64,000 nucleotides of DNA from Serpula lacrymans var. lacrymans S7.9 (taxonomy: Eukaryota > Basidiomycota > Agaricomycetes > Boletales > Serpulaceae). The DNA lies in contig NW_006763292.1 of NCBI RefSeq assembly GCF_000218685.1, forward strand, positions 2,557,909-2,621,908, given 5' to 3'. Both the position numbers and the translations under genes were made by a program. Below are positions 14,100 to 26,986 of this stretch, piece by piece. How positions within the stretch are numbered: position 1 is the stretch's first letter; each line of letters starts with the position of its first letter. Under the pieces are notes generated by a model. It saw only the letters and a program-made list of their open reading frames with translations. It searched no databases and was not told the DNA's origin.

Positions 14100-16186
14100 A
14101 TGCCTACATCTCTTCTCTCTGCCCCTCAAGAGCTCCTTGGCAACATCGTTCTCACTGCAGTACGCCAGACTCGACAGGGTCCTCCTTGTGATCTGCTCTC
14201 CTTATTGTTGACTTGTCGCCTATCATACCGTTCCTTATGCTTCGTCGCCCACCCCACTCTCCACTTTCTTATCTTCGCCGCAAAGTTCGATCTCTCCTCA
14301 CCTCGGCGCCATCTTGCTCCTGACCAGATATTTCCTTGCCACATTGAGAGCGAACTACGCAAGCGCTTTACAGCCCTACATCGTATTCGGAGTGGCGACA
14401 CCAATGGCCCATGGCTTCTCGAAGCACTCATCGTCGCCTATACATTAATACTGGAGGACGATGGAAAGAACTGGGAACAGCTCCTTTGGGCACAATTACC
14501 TTCGTTCATTTATCGCCTTGTTCGACAGCGTCTCACTCGAGTACCTACATCTAGTACTGGCTGGCCATTGGAGGACCAGGTGAATACTTTGGCAGTCGCA
14601 ATCCTGTGGCTGATGTCGTCGTCGCGTACGTATCTGCTTACCAAATATTACTCTGCAATCGTTTCTAAATGTATATTATCTTAGCTATGATACACGAAGA
14701 AACAAAGGCTATTCGAGACGAGTTCATAGAATTGCTCGGCCCGTTTGTCCTGGCTGCCTTTCGCGTATGTCATCTCATCTGTTTATATGAATATTTATCT
14801 CATAGATATCTCGATAGTACCCATGTTCCGTTATGCCCGAGCATGAATTTCATCCCTCCACACTTGACAGCAATGCCAAGGCGGCAACTGCATCTACACA
14901 TGATCCACAACCTACAAACCGACTGTCCACCATAGATACGCTATATTTCAACCACCTTGTAAAGTTTAGATTTCCTTCATTGGCGTCATATGCTATTCTC
15001 GCATATTTCTCAAGATTAGAGACTCGGCCCATGGGTATTCCTCCACACTTGCCTGCCAATCGAGTAGAAGCAAATGCAAGAGGTATTGAAGGGCCTACGC
15101 GAGAGGATGCTGAGCATTTCGTCACGCATTGTAAAACTCACTTCATATCAACTGCGCATGGAGATCAACTTGGGTTGCTTACGAAAAGTCAACGATTTGA
15201 TCCTGATTTGAAGCGCACGATGCATGTTTCTTTTGGCCATGTACCATACTCCAAGCAGGGATCATACACCCCTGGTACTCTAACGGGTCGCTGGCAAGGC
15301 TCTTATGTAGTAAGTATATGGATCCATCATCAGCATTTAGTGGCACATAACAAACGGCTATCACAGGTTCCATGTCGTGAAGTATATATATCTCTACGGA
15401 ATAGTCCTTTGGCTCCTTCCCCATTTCCGACATTTGGTCGATCCCCTCTGTATGTTACTTTCCGGGAGCTTTATTGTTACAGCCCATCGTCATCTATACT
15501 CTCGGTCGACAATGAATCATTCATGAACGGATTTCTCCCTCTGGGTTGTCGTTGGATGGAGCTCGAGGTCAGTACCACAGTTAAGATGCGTGTACTTGTT
15601 AATGACAAAGTCCTGCTCGTTCAGGATGGTCTTGAGATATACGGCCAGAATAGCTCTTTCAGGAGCTATTATGAACCTCTTCGCACGACTCGGCCGGCCG
15701 AGTGCAATGCGTCCGATGGTTCTGGTATTTCACAGGCTAGTCAATTAGACGCAGTGGACATCATTATAACAGGCAAAGTAAACGCGTTCCATCGGATGAA
15801 TGATTCTCCATGTGTTAATTATTATGATTATAGACTGAGGATAGATTTCGTGATGCCTGGGGTGGATACAGCTATATTGGTCGTATCAGGCCCTCGGATG
15901 GCCTGATAGTACTACTTCGTGAACCTGTGAGTATCTTTAGCCGGATCTTTCGAAGACATACTTATCGAGTCATTTAGCTGGATCCACTCATGGAGATGCT
16001 CGGCAGAAGTATCTTCAGAGGCTATGGTGAGTGCTGAGTTAGGTGTATGAACGAGTTGTGCTGACCGCCACCGCAGTCGTTGGGTCTCGTAACTTTGTTG
16101 GAAGATGGCGGGGGGTGGCTGGTGGAGCCCAAACCCCCGAATGGGAGGCGGCGTTCAGCATGTGCAAGGATACTGCGCTTCCCTGA
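14100..16186 (+). CDS. F-box protein, family A copy 2
   Basis: 586-aa paralogue of the F-box gene at 4.7-6.7 kb, likely an SCF ubiquitin-ligase receptor. Seven phase-consistent exons: 14100-14625, 14685-14764, 14818-15309, 15367-15777, 15834-15926, 15978-16026, 16077-16186. F-box at residues 1-45 (MPTSLLSAPQELLGNIVL, LLLTCRLSYRSL). Family blocks: MIHEETKAIRDEFIELLGPF (exon 2, exactly 80 nt as in copy 1), PPHLPANRVEA and GTLTGRWQGSYV (exon 3), DIIITGK (end of exon 4), AWGGYSYIGRIRPSDGLIVL (exon 5, 93 nt as in copy 1) and NFVGRWRGV (exon 7). It lacks the copy-1 intron that splits the fourth block and has an extra one near the C-terminus. 515 bp upstream of copy 3 on the same strand. Substrate unknown. 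Confidence 0.88.
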
Positions 16187-16701
16187 AGCTTAACTTAAGG
16201 TTATGGGAACTAGGGGCGTGTGCTGGCCACCAAATGCAAGCTGTCGACGAGGCTGTCAATATTTTCTTGAAGGGGCGGTGGAACCGTTACTTGTTATGGC
16301 TCAGATCCGTGATCTATGTTAGTATTTGTCTATGATATTTACTCTTCTATAACTATAATCCCTAACGCATTTGGCGAATTATACACGGACAAGTTCTGCC
16401 ATGTAGCATCGATGTAGCATATGGGCTTGGTTTCGAATGGAATTTCTTGTCTTGAAACAGTTTACGCTCCCAGGCTTGCTGTGCGGCACCGATATGAAAT
16501 GGCAGAATGAACTAACACGAACTGCCAGACGGAAATCCGAGGGAAATTGAGGTCCAGCGAGCGCTTCCGGATTCCGCGTATGCAGATTCCGATGCCGGCC
16601 AATTGCTGACTGTCATCGACGGAATTGTCCTCCGCCCCCTTTGCTCCATCGGTTTGCAGTATATTTCTATCTTTCAGTCTTGTCTCTAACCCCCATCACA
16701 G

Positions 16702-18578
16702 ATGACCTGCCTCTCGTCCTTGGAGGCCATTCCGCAAGAGGTCCTCGAGCACATTGTCTTTTTCTCCACAGCAGATAACCCCCTTGGACCCCCCGCGCCC
16801 TTGTTATCTCTGCTGCTCACAAGTCAGACAATTTACCGGACTTTATCAATTTCAGCGAACCCACACCTCTATGCCCGCATATTTACGCACAAGTTCGACA
16901 TAGATGCTGCAATCCGCCGTCTGGGCCCTCAAATCGCAGTGGCCACCGTTTTGGCTAGCGAACTCCAGAGGAGATGCATCATTCTCAAACGGATACGCGC
17001 GCGATTGGATTCTCGTCTCCGCTCTGTCTCAAGCACCCCGCAGAAAGACCAGATGTTGGGCGAGCTGCTCTGGATGGCTTATCTTATGATGCTCGAAAAC
17101 GATGGAAAGAACGAGCGGCAGCTTAGGGAATATGCTGACATAGAGACCTGGTTACGAGAATTTTGGTTCGATGACGATGGTGCGTCACTAGCCCCCCGGA
17201 AGATCAAAGACGATCAATGGCCGCTCAACCACGAAAGAAACTCATTAGCCATGTGGCTCTTTTGGTTCTTCTTAAAGCCTGGTTAGCGTGGCCCGTGCTT
17301 CTGAATACGTCACTTGTACTTGTACTCATATGTCGCCTTCTAGACCAATACAAGCGGAATGAGAACTTTCGCCTTGTGACATCTGTGATGAAGCTCACGG
17401 CCCTGGCGGCAAACCGAGTAAGCATAGTGCATTATCGTACTGTTTCTTATATTAGTCTTACAGTAAGCATCAGTATCCACTTTGCTGGCCCTCCTGGGCA
17501 GAGTTTATTCCAGAAGAGCAATCGAATAGTCATAGTTCTGTCACCCACTTTTCTGAGACGTATCAGCTGACACCTCCGCCCCTTGCCGCCCCTGCAATCC
17601 TATCATTCTTCACTTTCGCTGTCCAACTTTCAGGCCCATTACAACAGATGGTGTATAAGGCACCACATGCTCCTTCAGCCTCCGTCTTGATAACGGGACA
17701 AAGCTACGAATGGGAATCAGATTGGCAGAAATGTATGAATTTGGGGCAGGCTCGTTACAGTAACACCTTTTCAGGCGCATATATACCTGGCAGTATAGAA
17801 GGAGTTTGGGAGGGCATATTTACGGTAATTTTATTCCGCCGATTTAAAGAAAAAAGTCTTGGGACCTTATCAGATATCTTATCAGTATACGGAATTTACT
17901 GCATATGCAGCGTTGTTATCCGGCGCGCCGCCGCCTATCTTACACAGGAGTTTGGTAGCGCAACACCGACAAACATGGAAGCTTCGGGAGTACCATCTTT
18001 TAGAAACGGATGTTGATTCAAGCAGCGGTCTTTCAGACCCGGGTCCACTATCTCCAGGTGATCCACTAAGGGCTTATTTTCCTGTTGGGACTCGCATCCG
18101 TGAACATTCGAACGAAATTCAAATACATGAGCCAGGTCGATCAGAGCCGCTTCGTTATCAAAGGCCGCCTAGCTGTGCTTTGAATGTATCTTTAATGACA
18201 GATAATTATACTCGAAGTCTGAAGGATATTATTGTCGTCGGAGAGGTAACAAAACAACTGTCGGTGAGATTCTTTTTCTTACTCCATTTGTTCCAGGGGC
18301 ATTCTGCGTGGGGCCAATTTAATTTGATAGGCAGGGTGAGACCGTGCGATGGGTTCGTTAGTCTATCCAAAGAATATGTACGCTGCGTCTGTGCCTCACT
18401 TCCGAGCTCACACTGACATGCTTTATTTTAGACGGAGGGGGATCGTGGAAAGTGGCTTTATCGGTGTTTTCTAGTGGGCAATTCTAACGGTAATTTATCT
18501 GGACGATGGCGGGACACTTTGAGTCCGAGCCATGTCTCGGGATATGAGGGCTGTTTTGTGATGAGTAGACGGAGATGA
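16702..18578 (+). CDS. F-box protein, family A copy 3
   Basis: 534-aa third family member. Six exons: 16702-17281, 17344-17417, 17474-17824, 17874-18245, 18297-18377, 18432-18578. The exon-4 start is the least certain; 17886 also keeps phase. F-box at residues 1-47 (LEAIPQEVLEHIVFFS, LLSLLLTSQTIYRTLSI), followed by LYARIFTHKFDIDAAIRRL, very close to copy 1. Family blocks: DQYKRNENFRLV (exon 2), GSIEGVWEGIF (exon 3), DIIVVGE (end of exon 4), AWGQFNLIGRVRPCDGFVSL (exon 5) and GNLSGRWRDTL (exon 6). The donor of intron 1 is GTTAGC. Probably arose with copy 2 by tandem duplication, though at its F-box it resembles copy 1 more. Likely SCF receptor; substrate unknown. Confidence 0.85.
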
Positions 18579-20970
18579 TCGATGATGGACGGCTGTATTA
18601 TTTTTATCACTTGGTTGTATAGGTTGTATAGAGTGTTTAGGTTATTAACTGGGGTTTAGGTGAACGTTGATTGTACTATTGTCTCGGAGCGAATGGGGTG
18701 TGATTACACTACTTACCTCCTCTAGGCTTCCACTCCTCGAGCATGCCTTGTTCACATTGGAGCTATACGCTACACGTATATGCTCGAGCTCGTTGCTGCG
18801 CGAGGAGGCCGAGGAGTGTTTCCATCATCGCATGCAGCCCCTGATGGAACGGAGTGATGTGCATTGGGTGGTTGCGTCGTAGATTATATTTATGTGTGAA
18901 AGCCCATATCGCAATTCCATGATGACAGGCATACTTCAAAGCTGGTAGCGGGCTGTACTGTTATTCGTCATCGGTCGTTGATATCAGCCTCGACTTCTCT
19001 CCTGTGGCCGCCGACGTTATATAGAGACATCGCCATGTCGTTCATTACAATGCCTCTCCAATTATCTCCATTACCACTGAATCTGTCCAAACCCGAAGAA
19101 TTAGAAAGTATTGGAATATATTATAATTTGTTTCTTCTACAGCTTTAATTTACGATAATACCGACTCGTTAATCTAAGAATTCCCTCTACATGCCCCGTC
19201 CAGAACCCCAATATTACGGATGGATGCTAATTATAAGGGGAATAAGTAAGTTGAATGTGGAGGAGAAGAAATATCGCTAATGTTACAGCTACTACGATAC
19301 TGTCTAAACGTTGAATACAAAAACATTACCAGGTCCGACGAATTACCTATTATACAATAGTGAGAAGTAAGAGCTACACTGGTCTATCTAAGGTTAATAA
19401 GCTATCTATATCGGCTACAGAGGGGAGTGGTCGAGCAAAAATCAGAGTGAGGTAGCTGGGGACGGGAGATGCCCGTTTGCGTGATCCGCAAGACGGAACT
19501 TAAAAGTGTGATCGATACAGACCTTAAAGCATGAATGCTCAGGTTCGAGTGAGTTACTGAGCAGATAAAAAACTGAATGGTGAGTGCAAACGTACTAATC
19601 AGGGGTTATGACCGACCTCAGTTGCTATGGCCTTACAAACGCAAAATTAGGGGTTTGTAATTGACGAGACCAATGAGAAGTCCGGGATAACTTAATAAAA
19701 TTAGTCGGACCATAAAATATGTAATGTTGAGTCCAAGATGCTTGAAGTTGAGGATCCGTTGGAGTCATTATTGCGTGATACCCGAGCCCGAAGTAAGGCA
19801 GGACATCGAGGGGGTAAGGATAAGCAAGATCGATCGCAGTCTTGCAGGATAATTGATTTGTTCGTGATGCCATGGTACGCGTATTAGTTGATGATTTTGA
19901 AGCTGTTATGGTTTTGATGCAGAAGGACAGCCTATTAGGTTGAGGTAGTGATGGCCATAATGGAGCCCAGGGTTGGTGGAGGTGGTCCTTGAAGGTGGAA
20001 GAGCTTGCCAGGTAGGGAAAACGTCGATCTAACGAAGGGAACGTATAGCGAGACGATACCCTATACATCAGTTCGGATAATATTATATGGCGAGGCTGAA
20101 TACATGCACCATTGAGCAAGAGACGCGAGAAATAGACAATGTATACACGCCTTAGCAATAACACCTATCACAGGGTATGTCGTATCGTAGAGGAGAATCA
20201 GCGTGAACGTGGTCTCTGCATGGGCGGCCGTACATAGCAGCAACTTCACATCGGAGGAGTGTTTTAAAGCGCAAGGCATGACGACGGCAAAAGCAAGCCT
20301 GTAAAATACACATGTCTAGAATGGCTTTGATAGCTTTGATATGGTACCACATACTCACCTGATATTTAACAAATAAAAAAGCGCCAGGAGGATGTCTGAA
20401 GCACAGACTTCGCATGATACTTTTCTGTACAAATATCAGACGCACGTCATCAACATGTTCGTTTGGGGAAGTACAACACGGTACGGCGGCGTTCAAACTT
20501 TTGGATTTGGATAACGAAGGATTGCTGTCATGTCGAAATGATATTCGAGTTCCTCACTGGTATGTAAACGTATAAATCTTGAAACGCGAACTTACGAGGG
20601 GAGGCTATGGGATATGGTGATGATACTGGTGGCGTAAGTGCAAGATAAAGTTGAAGAAAAGACCCCCAGATGAGCCGCATCTGAAAGCAAGCGGGGGCAC
20701 GAGCGTCAGAGGTGAGTATAAAAGGGGATAAGTAAAGGGAACTTAGCGGGTATTTCTTATTTCTGGTGATACTGTCGTATGTACTGATTCCAAGTTAGCA
20801 TCTTGCCTGGTCTCGATGGTGGTAATAATCAAAGCCACTGAAGCTAATAGGGATCTATTTCCATTCTGGGTTGTCACGCGTGACATGTCACCAATGTGAC
20901 ACAACACGGTGCAGGGGCTTGAGCTCAGATTCATCGATGCGCAATCCACGTTCAACAAGGATCACTCATC
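18579..20970. other. Intergenic, nothing recognised
   Basis: About 19.0-19.4 kb is noticeably AT-rich. A 179-codon minus-strand frame at 19625-20164 has no domain, no splice-compatible neighbour and contains Met-Ala-Ser only halfway through; I do not call it. A hydrophobic minus frame at 20061-20279 overlaps it. Nothing else seen. Confidence 0.45.
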
Positions 20971-22590
20971 ATGGAATTTGGCCCTGTGGGTCCTTCAAGT
21001 TTCCGTTATGTACATTTTTATTAATCTCTCCTACAGGGAGGACTTGCTGAGCTAAAGGACAAGATTGACATCAGCCAACTAACTCTCAAAGCCTGTGGAC
21101 AGAATCATGTCGATAGGGGAATGTTCTATTGCCTATGGAGAGTTAGTTCGTCATATAATTACATCTAGGATAACAACTAATCGTACCATTACATCAAGAA
21201 TGGCCATTGTATCTTCGTTCAGGCAGAACCTTTTTGTCGTCCAGATATTGATTACAGCAATTACTATCAGGACTTTTCCCCGGAGAATACCGCATACAAT
21301 TATGTTCTCGAAGTCCTGCAAACCATGCTCGATCAAATCGAGTTTGGGCGTTCAAACTGGGCATATTTAGTCCGTCAGAAAGACGGCATGTATCGCCTGA
21401 TATACAAAAACAGGCGTTTGATCAAAGATTGTGAGATCTGGACAAAGGTAAAGCATTATCCCTCCAAGCTCTTGCATTCTGACTTAAGGTTTCTTGCCTA
21501 TTAGACTGTGGATTTACTTGACATAGAGGTACCACTTCTCATCCTTGCGCCACAAATAAAATACCGAAGCTCAAGTTTAGGTTACCAAGTTTTTATTTCT
21601 CAATGATTGGATAGGCAAATACGAAGGTACGCAGCATATTTACCGTGAAACAGATGTCTCATGTCTTTGTAGGAAGAGAAGTAGATCTGCTTATTGGATG
21701 GGATGACTCCTTCGCATGTTGCGTGACTATGACTAACCAGGGTCACAAAACCATGTGTTCACTTGGACTATCCAAGTATACTTATGATTTGATCGCTCAT
21801 GTCACATATAATGGCCTTCTCATAGGGCTTATGACAGAGGCAGCTCTCGGACGTAAGTGTTTAAACTTTATTTTGCGGGGCGCCCTTTCACACATATCTA
21901 CAAGGTCAAATCATTGCCTCTGATAGAGCCGCCGTTTACGAGGCTGTCGCCGACATTCAAAGTCATGGTATCTTGCACGGAGGCCTCCTGGAGGATAATA
22001 TATATGTGACCGATCAAGGCATACGCTTTACTAACTTAAGTGCTGTTACCTACTACCATGATCGCGACGAGCTCGCAAAAGAGGCTGAAATACTTCACTG
22101 GAAAATTCTTGCTCGTATATTCGATGTCCAGGTCGATTCTAATGATAGAATAGGCCCCATCCGCAATATCAAGACCAACACGATTGTAATTCCCAGGCTT
22201 CCTACCCCGGATCGTCCTTTGTCTGCCACGCAGGAACTTGCCATGATGCACCTCATCTGGTCCATTTACATTACCCCGATGAAAGGAGGTTGGAAACCCT
22301 TCTGCGACCCACAGAAATACGCATGGAGATATTTGGTTGAAAACACAATGAAAAAGTGGAGTGCACAAAATCTAGGGAAGGGTCATGAAAACAAGCAGTG
22401 GAGACATCGCAAGAAAGTCATCACTGCTCCTCGTGACGTCTTGGAGACCGAAGAAGATGTCATTGATACGGCGACACACTACGATCAGGACGAACCATTA
22501 GCTATATCATTGCGTAGTTCGAAGGGTCGTCTTCACCCATACCATCGGCCCGCGCTTTCCAAAAAGATTATCGTCAGTTTCGAAGACTGA
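20971..22590 (+). CDS. Kinase-like protein with altered catalytic motifs
   Basis: 442-aa protein of a kinase-like fold, probably catalytically inactive. Seven phase-consistent exons: 20971-21009, 21037-21141, 21199-21447, 21505-21528 (24 nt), 21581-21626, 21673-21852, 21905-22590. Around residues 230-260 the order AVYEAVADIQSHGILHGGLLEDN, then TDQGIRFTNLSAV, mirrors the alpha-E helix, catalytic loop (normally HxDLxxxN) and DFG segment of protein kinases, with the catalytic Asp replaced by Gly and DFG replaced by TNL. The N-terminal half (WAYLVRQKDGMYRLIYKNRR, FLNDWIGKYEG, VDLLIGWDDSF) is not a recognisable kinase N-lobe and may be a separate domain. The C-terminal 120 residues are basic and low-complexity. 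No secretion signal. Neighbours give no functional clue. Could also be a fungal family unrelated to kinases that converged on the loop. Confidence 0.7.
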
Positions 22591-25326
22591 AGTTCACAGG
22601 AGCCAGCCTGTTATTAACCCGCAGAATGTGTCTTTCTTTGGTGCATCTGTCTAGTATTCTATCGAGTCTATACTCTAACGCCGTTGCTTGCTCTCAGGGA
22701 TACTGGGTATCTACGTCTCAGTGTTCTTTTATCACTTTTCCAAATATCACGAATTTCTTACGTAGTTTTGTCTGCTTTCGTTCATATTGCTATGTTTCAA
22801 AATTTGCTTTCTGTATTACTCTCGTTATCGCTTTGCTGATTCTCGCTTTACTGATGTTCGCTTTGCCCAATTTCCTTCCACGTCTGTTGCTTCCATGCAG
22901 TCCACTACGCTACTTGTAATATCACGAAAATGGCTTTCATTAGGGTTCTCATCTGTCGCGGTTGTGGTGACGACATCGGAACCGTAGATCTAGGTTAAAC
23001 AGGTCACGCCCCATACTGCGCCATGGTCGTTATATGTCGAAACATATGCGGGGTTCCTGGGTATCACTTCCCCAACGGGATGATTGCCAGCATTCTTGCG
23101 CTCATAACATTCTCAGTGCAATATCGACGATGGTTAGACAGGCCTGGCATCATATGAGGATGTAAGTTTGGTTGAGGTAAACAAAAAGCATCCCTGGATG
23201 TCTTTGGTCTATATGCATATCGTAGAGCTTTCTATAGACCATCAACAGAGATAGGTATCTGAGCCATCCTGGTCTTCAGAATACACCATTCATGTCCCAA
23301 GACGAAAGTCATTCAAAACGATTGCCTGATGGCAAGGGCATTTAAGGTCCGTCATTGATGACCGGGTTAAACACCGCTCGGAGGAATTTGTGCATTCAAC
23401 CATTGTAGGCTCCGTGAGAGGGGAACCATTTGTATTTGGGCGGATCAACCGCCTGGGCCATGAATCGCGTTCCTGGTGAATATTAAACCTGTCAGAAGCG
23501 ACCCAAAATGTCTAGTGTTTGCTCCAGGACGGCACGAATCTTCACGGTGAGCTGTTTAAGATCTGATCGGAGGTATTGATAAATGCAAAATCTCCATCTC
23601 TGCCACTGTCCAGATCTCATGTTTCAAAGTTGCATCATCATGACATATTTATCATGAGTCACTACGGTATATTCTAGCGTATTCAGATAACGCACCTATA
23701 TCATTCTCGCATGATCTGAGACCTGTTTCACGTGTGGTGGTATGGAATGGCTTGATTGTGGGTGAAAAAGGATAGATGGTGAATGGCAGCGAACACGGCT
23801 TGCAGCTGGGCGTAACTGAAACCTACCGCAATTAGCATTAGTGGCACTCATACAAGAACAAAAGAGAGGCGGCAGTGCTATCAGTGCTACTTCAACAGTC
23901 TTGTTGTGAAGAGGAGTAAGAATAAAGTGGCACTGCCACATTAGATTGCCCAATCATCGACTTGAGCGGGGTTGACGGAACACATGGATAGGTGCGTACA
24001 TTCTTCAAACTCAGATCATATCATGGCGTCAGCCGTTCTTGATCTGCTGGAGACAGCAGTATCGCGGACCGGAAGCTTCCCGGAAGAGTGTTGGGCAGTG
24101 GTACTTTATTCGAGTACTCTGACGATCAAAAGAGCCGTTGGGATCCTAGTTACCTGACGCCAGCACTGCGTACGACGTAGTCGGTATAACCCGTGTGATT
24201 GCGTTGATACGGGACAGTGCTCTTCCGTCAGAATGCTAGCTCAAAAGACATCAGTATTGTCATGCAAATCAGCGCCCATAGTACTGACATTCAAGTGAAA
24301 CACAGTCCGCTCACATCCTGAGAAGAACTAATAATTGTTTTGCCGTTTTAGTGAGGGACGGATCAGTGAAGAGACCGAGGCGAAGGCCTGAATCATCCAA
24401 CGCCGAGCCCGAAAGTGAATAAAATCATACGACTTTTGGAGTATACCTTGGAAATGTACGTGATCTAAAGGGATAGGGGCTCAATCTGTAAGACGGTGCA
24501 CAAAAACCACCGAGCTGTCTTAGCAAAACACATTTAGAGAATTTAGAGAACGGTCCGGTAATTCAAGAGTTGCCAATTGGCCCAAAACGTCATCATCGTG
24601 GATTCGAGCTTTCACAACGGAACGTACCATACTACCGACAGCAAGTTTGCTCCGGGAATCCTCCTGTAGCAATACTAATAAGGATGCATGCACAAATAGG
24701 TAGAGAACGGACTTTGAGCACAATGAGTTGTATTCACTGTCATATGTTGAGAGACAGACGTGCGGCTCGGACTCATATAGATTAGGACTGCCGGGAATAT
24801 ATTCGGCATAGGTTAGCTATGTAAATGAAAAAGGCACACTTCGTACCGCATAACAACAGTTAATTTTTCAAATATGAAATCTTGACGGGGGTAATAAAAC
24901 GTGTCCTGCCTCAAACTTGAAATATCCAGTGGCCAATTGAATTGAAAATGAATTTATATCTAACCAGCTTCCGGGCCAATTCACGATCAGTTGGAGGTCG
25001 ATAGCGCGTATGGAAACAATAAATTGGAAATTGAATACCAGTATTTTTAGGGTTCTCAATGGTAACAAAGGCACAGCAGAAACATTGGCGTCACGGTTAC
25101 CAGTGTGACTCGGACGAGTGGCCATTTACAGCTTTGCGGTTGTTTGGCAAAGGCTTTAGATCCAAACAACTATAGGAAGAACAGTGCCACTGCAACAGAA
25201 CAACACTGATAGATCCAGCACTTTGACGATTTCAAGCCACCTTAGCGCCTCCATTTGTATTGAAATTGTTGATAAAGTGTTCTATAACTTCTTTGAAAGA
25301 AGGCCTCAAGGTTCTTCTCTGGAGTC
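22591..25326. other. Intergenic, nothing recognised
   Basis: 2.7 kb with only short frames (97 codons at most). 22.6-23.0 kb is probably the 3' UTR of the kinase-like gene; it is pyrimidine-rich with repeated TCGCTTT motifs. No transposon or RNA gene seen. Confidence 0.45.
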
Positions 25327-26986
25327 ATGGCATCATCGTACGTCCTCTGCGGAATTCACTACTTTCTCACTGACCTGGAGGAACAGACCATATAGTACAC
25401 CTGTTCGCGACTGCACGGCCGTCCCACTTGCAAAGCGAACGCCATCCAGAGCGTCTTTACCGATATCTTACTCTGCCAGAAAACGGAGACGCATGTCTGT
25501 CCCATCCTCTGATTTCTCTCCAGATTTGAACTTTGAAGACGACCCGGAAGCACTTCAAGATAGCCCTGTAAGTAGTCATCACGACTAATCTAGTTTTATC
25601 ATAAAATTTCTGTAGGCAGATCGTTTTATCCCCAGTCGTCCTAATCTCGCCATCCCTCTGAATACCACTCCTCGGACAAATCGCATCGCCAAGTCTTTTG
25701 GTCTTGTGGATGATCGCATATTAAATTATTCTGTTGAGGGCTCTTCGTCCAGTCCAGACGCCAAAGTATACTCACTACTTCGCAAAAGTGCTTCTGAACT
25801 CTTTCACACGCCCCTCCACGTATCGATGTTATCCGCAAAAGCCAACCTAGGCAAACGAAAACAGTTTCTCCTGGCGCTTGATGGACCGGGGATTCCCCGG
25901 GATCGTTTTGCATCTCCAATGGCGTGGTCATCCACGAATTGCATTGCTGTAGCATGTAAATGCGATGTATATTATCAGAATCTTAACACGCGAGCCATCG
26001 TGCGCCTCTGTGGCGGGACAGCAGATGACGGTTTGCTACATAGTATTGATTGGGCTGGCCCAAATCGACCAAATACTCTAGCGCTTGGTACGGTCAAAGG
26101 TACCATCCAACTCTGGGATTCTGAAGAGCGCAAACAAATAGTAGCGTGGCCCAGGTCAGGGAAGGGGATGGGCGGAATGAATTGGTACGAAGACTTGCTT
26201 GCTGTTGGGCGGCAAGATGGCTGTATTTCCTTGTTTGATGCACGCTCGGAAGGAGAAGTCCTCAAGCTCGAAGGTCATAAAGGTAAGGTTCATGGTATCA
26301 AATGGCATGCTAATGGCAAGTACATGGCTACTGGTGATAACTCGGGCTCCGTACATATCTGGGACATGAGAGCTAACGGTATCTTAACTGAGGGTGAAAA
26401 GAAAAATAAAATGAAGCACGGCGGTCCGGTTAAGGTACGACGGGCTGTGTTTTCCTTTTTTTTTTTTTTTTTTTGGCTGGGCACTTACTTTATTTCCCTC
26501 TAGGCTTTAGCATGGTGTCCTTGGAAAAGCGATATGATTGCCACTGGCGGTAGCTCCCCAGATGGAACAATTCAGATATGGAGTATCAACACACCCTTAT
26601 CGACACCTTACCCTGAACCTCTCCATCAAATTTCTCTCTACACCTCAGTTTCCTCGTTACATTGGTCGCCTCATTGCAAAGAGCTTTTGAGCACTCATGG
26701 ATCAACGTGGGCACCCTCCTCGCAGACCTCAGATCCTTCTCAATTACGTGCTGTGCCATCACCTCTCACCAACTCGCTGACAGTTCACTCATATCCATCG
26801 TGCGAAAGAATCCTCAGTGTAACCGCGCACCACGGCATAGTTGCTCATGGATGCACGTCACCCGACGGGTGCTCTATTTTTACGCTAAGCCCTTCTGAGG
26901 AGAACATCAAGATGTATAAAGTATGGTCCGCCCCAGGAGAAGTGGAGAGGAAGCAGAGCAGTTTTGATAAATGCACTATTCGATGA
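25327..26986 (+). CDS. Cdc20/Fizzy-family APC/C activator (WD40)
   Basis: Co-activator of the anaphase-promoting complex: binds cyclosome substrates through a WD40 propeller and drives their ubiquitination in mitosis or meiosis. 499 aa in four exons: 25327-25337, 25381-25567, 25616-26434, 26504-26986. The C-box DRFIPSR opens exon 3 (about residue 68), followed by LNTTPRTNRIAKSFGLVDDRILNY, here only cited in part: TNRIAKSFGL is diagnostic. WD blades: WSSTNCIAVAC, ALGTVKGTIQLWD, AVGRQDGCISLFD, YMATGDNSGSVHIWD, IATGGSSPDGTIQIW. The C-terminus is TIR, the Ile-Arg tail that docks on APC/C. The first exon is 11 nt with a 43-bp intron, short for this genome, so the N-terminus is less certain. Between exons 3 and 4 the intron carries a long T tract. 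Divergence of blade 1 (CKCDVYYQN where ALGxxVYLW is usual) suggests a paralogue, perhaps a meiotic Ama1/Mfr1 type, rather than Cdc20 itself. Confidence 0.9.
26455..26474 (+). repeat. Poly-T tract in intron
   Basis: An uninterrupted T run of about 20 bases inside the third intron of the Cdc20-family gene, upstream of the CTAG acceptor. It acts as an extended polypyrimidine tract and is a likely site of length polymorphism. Confidence 0.7.
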
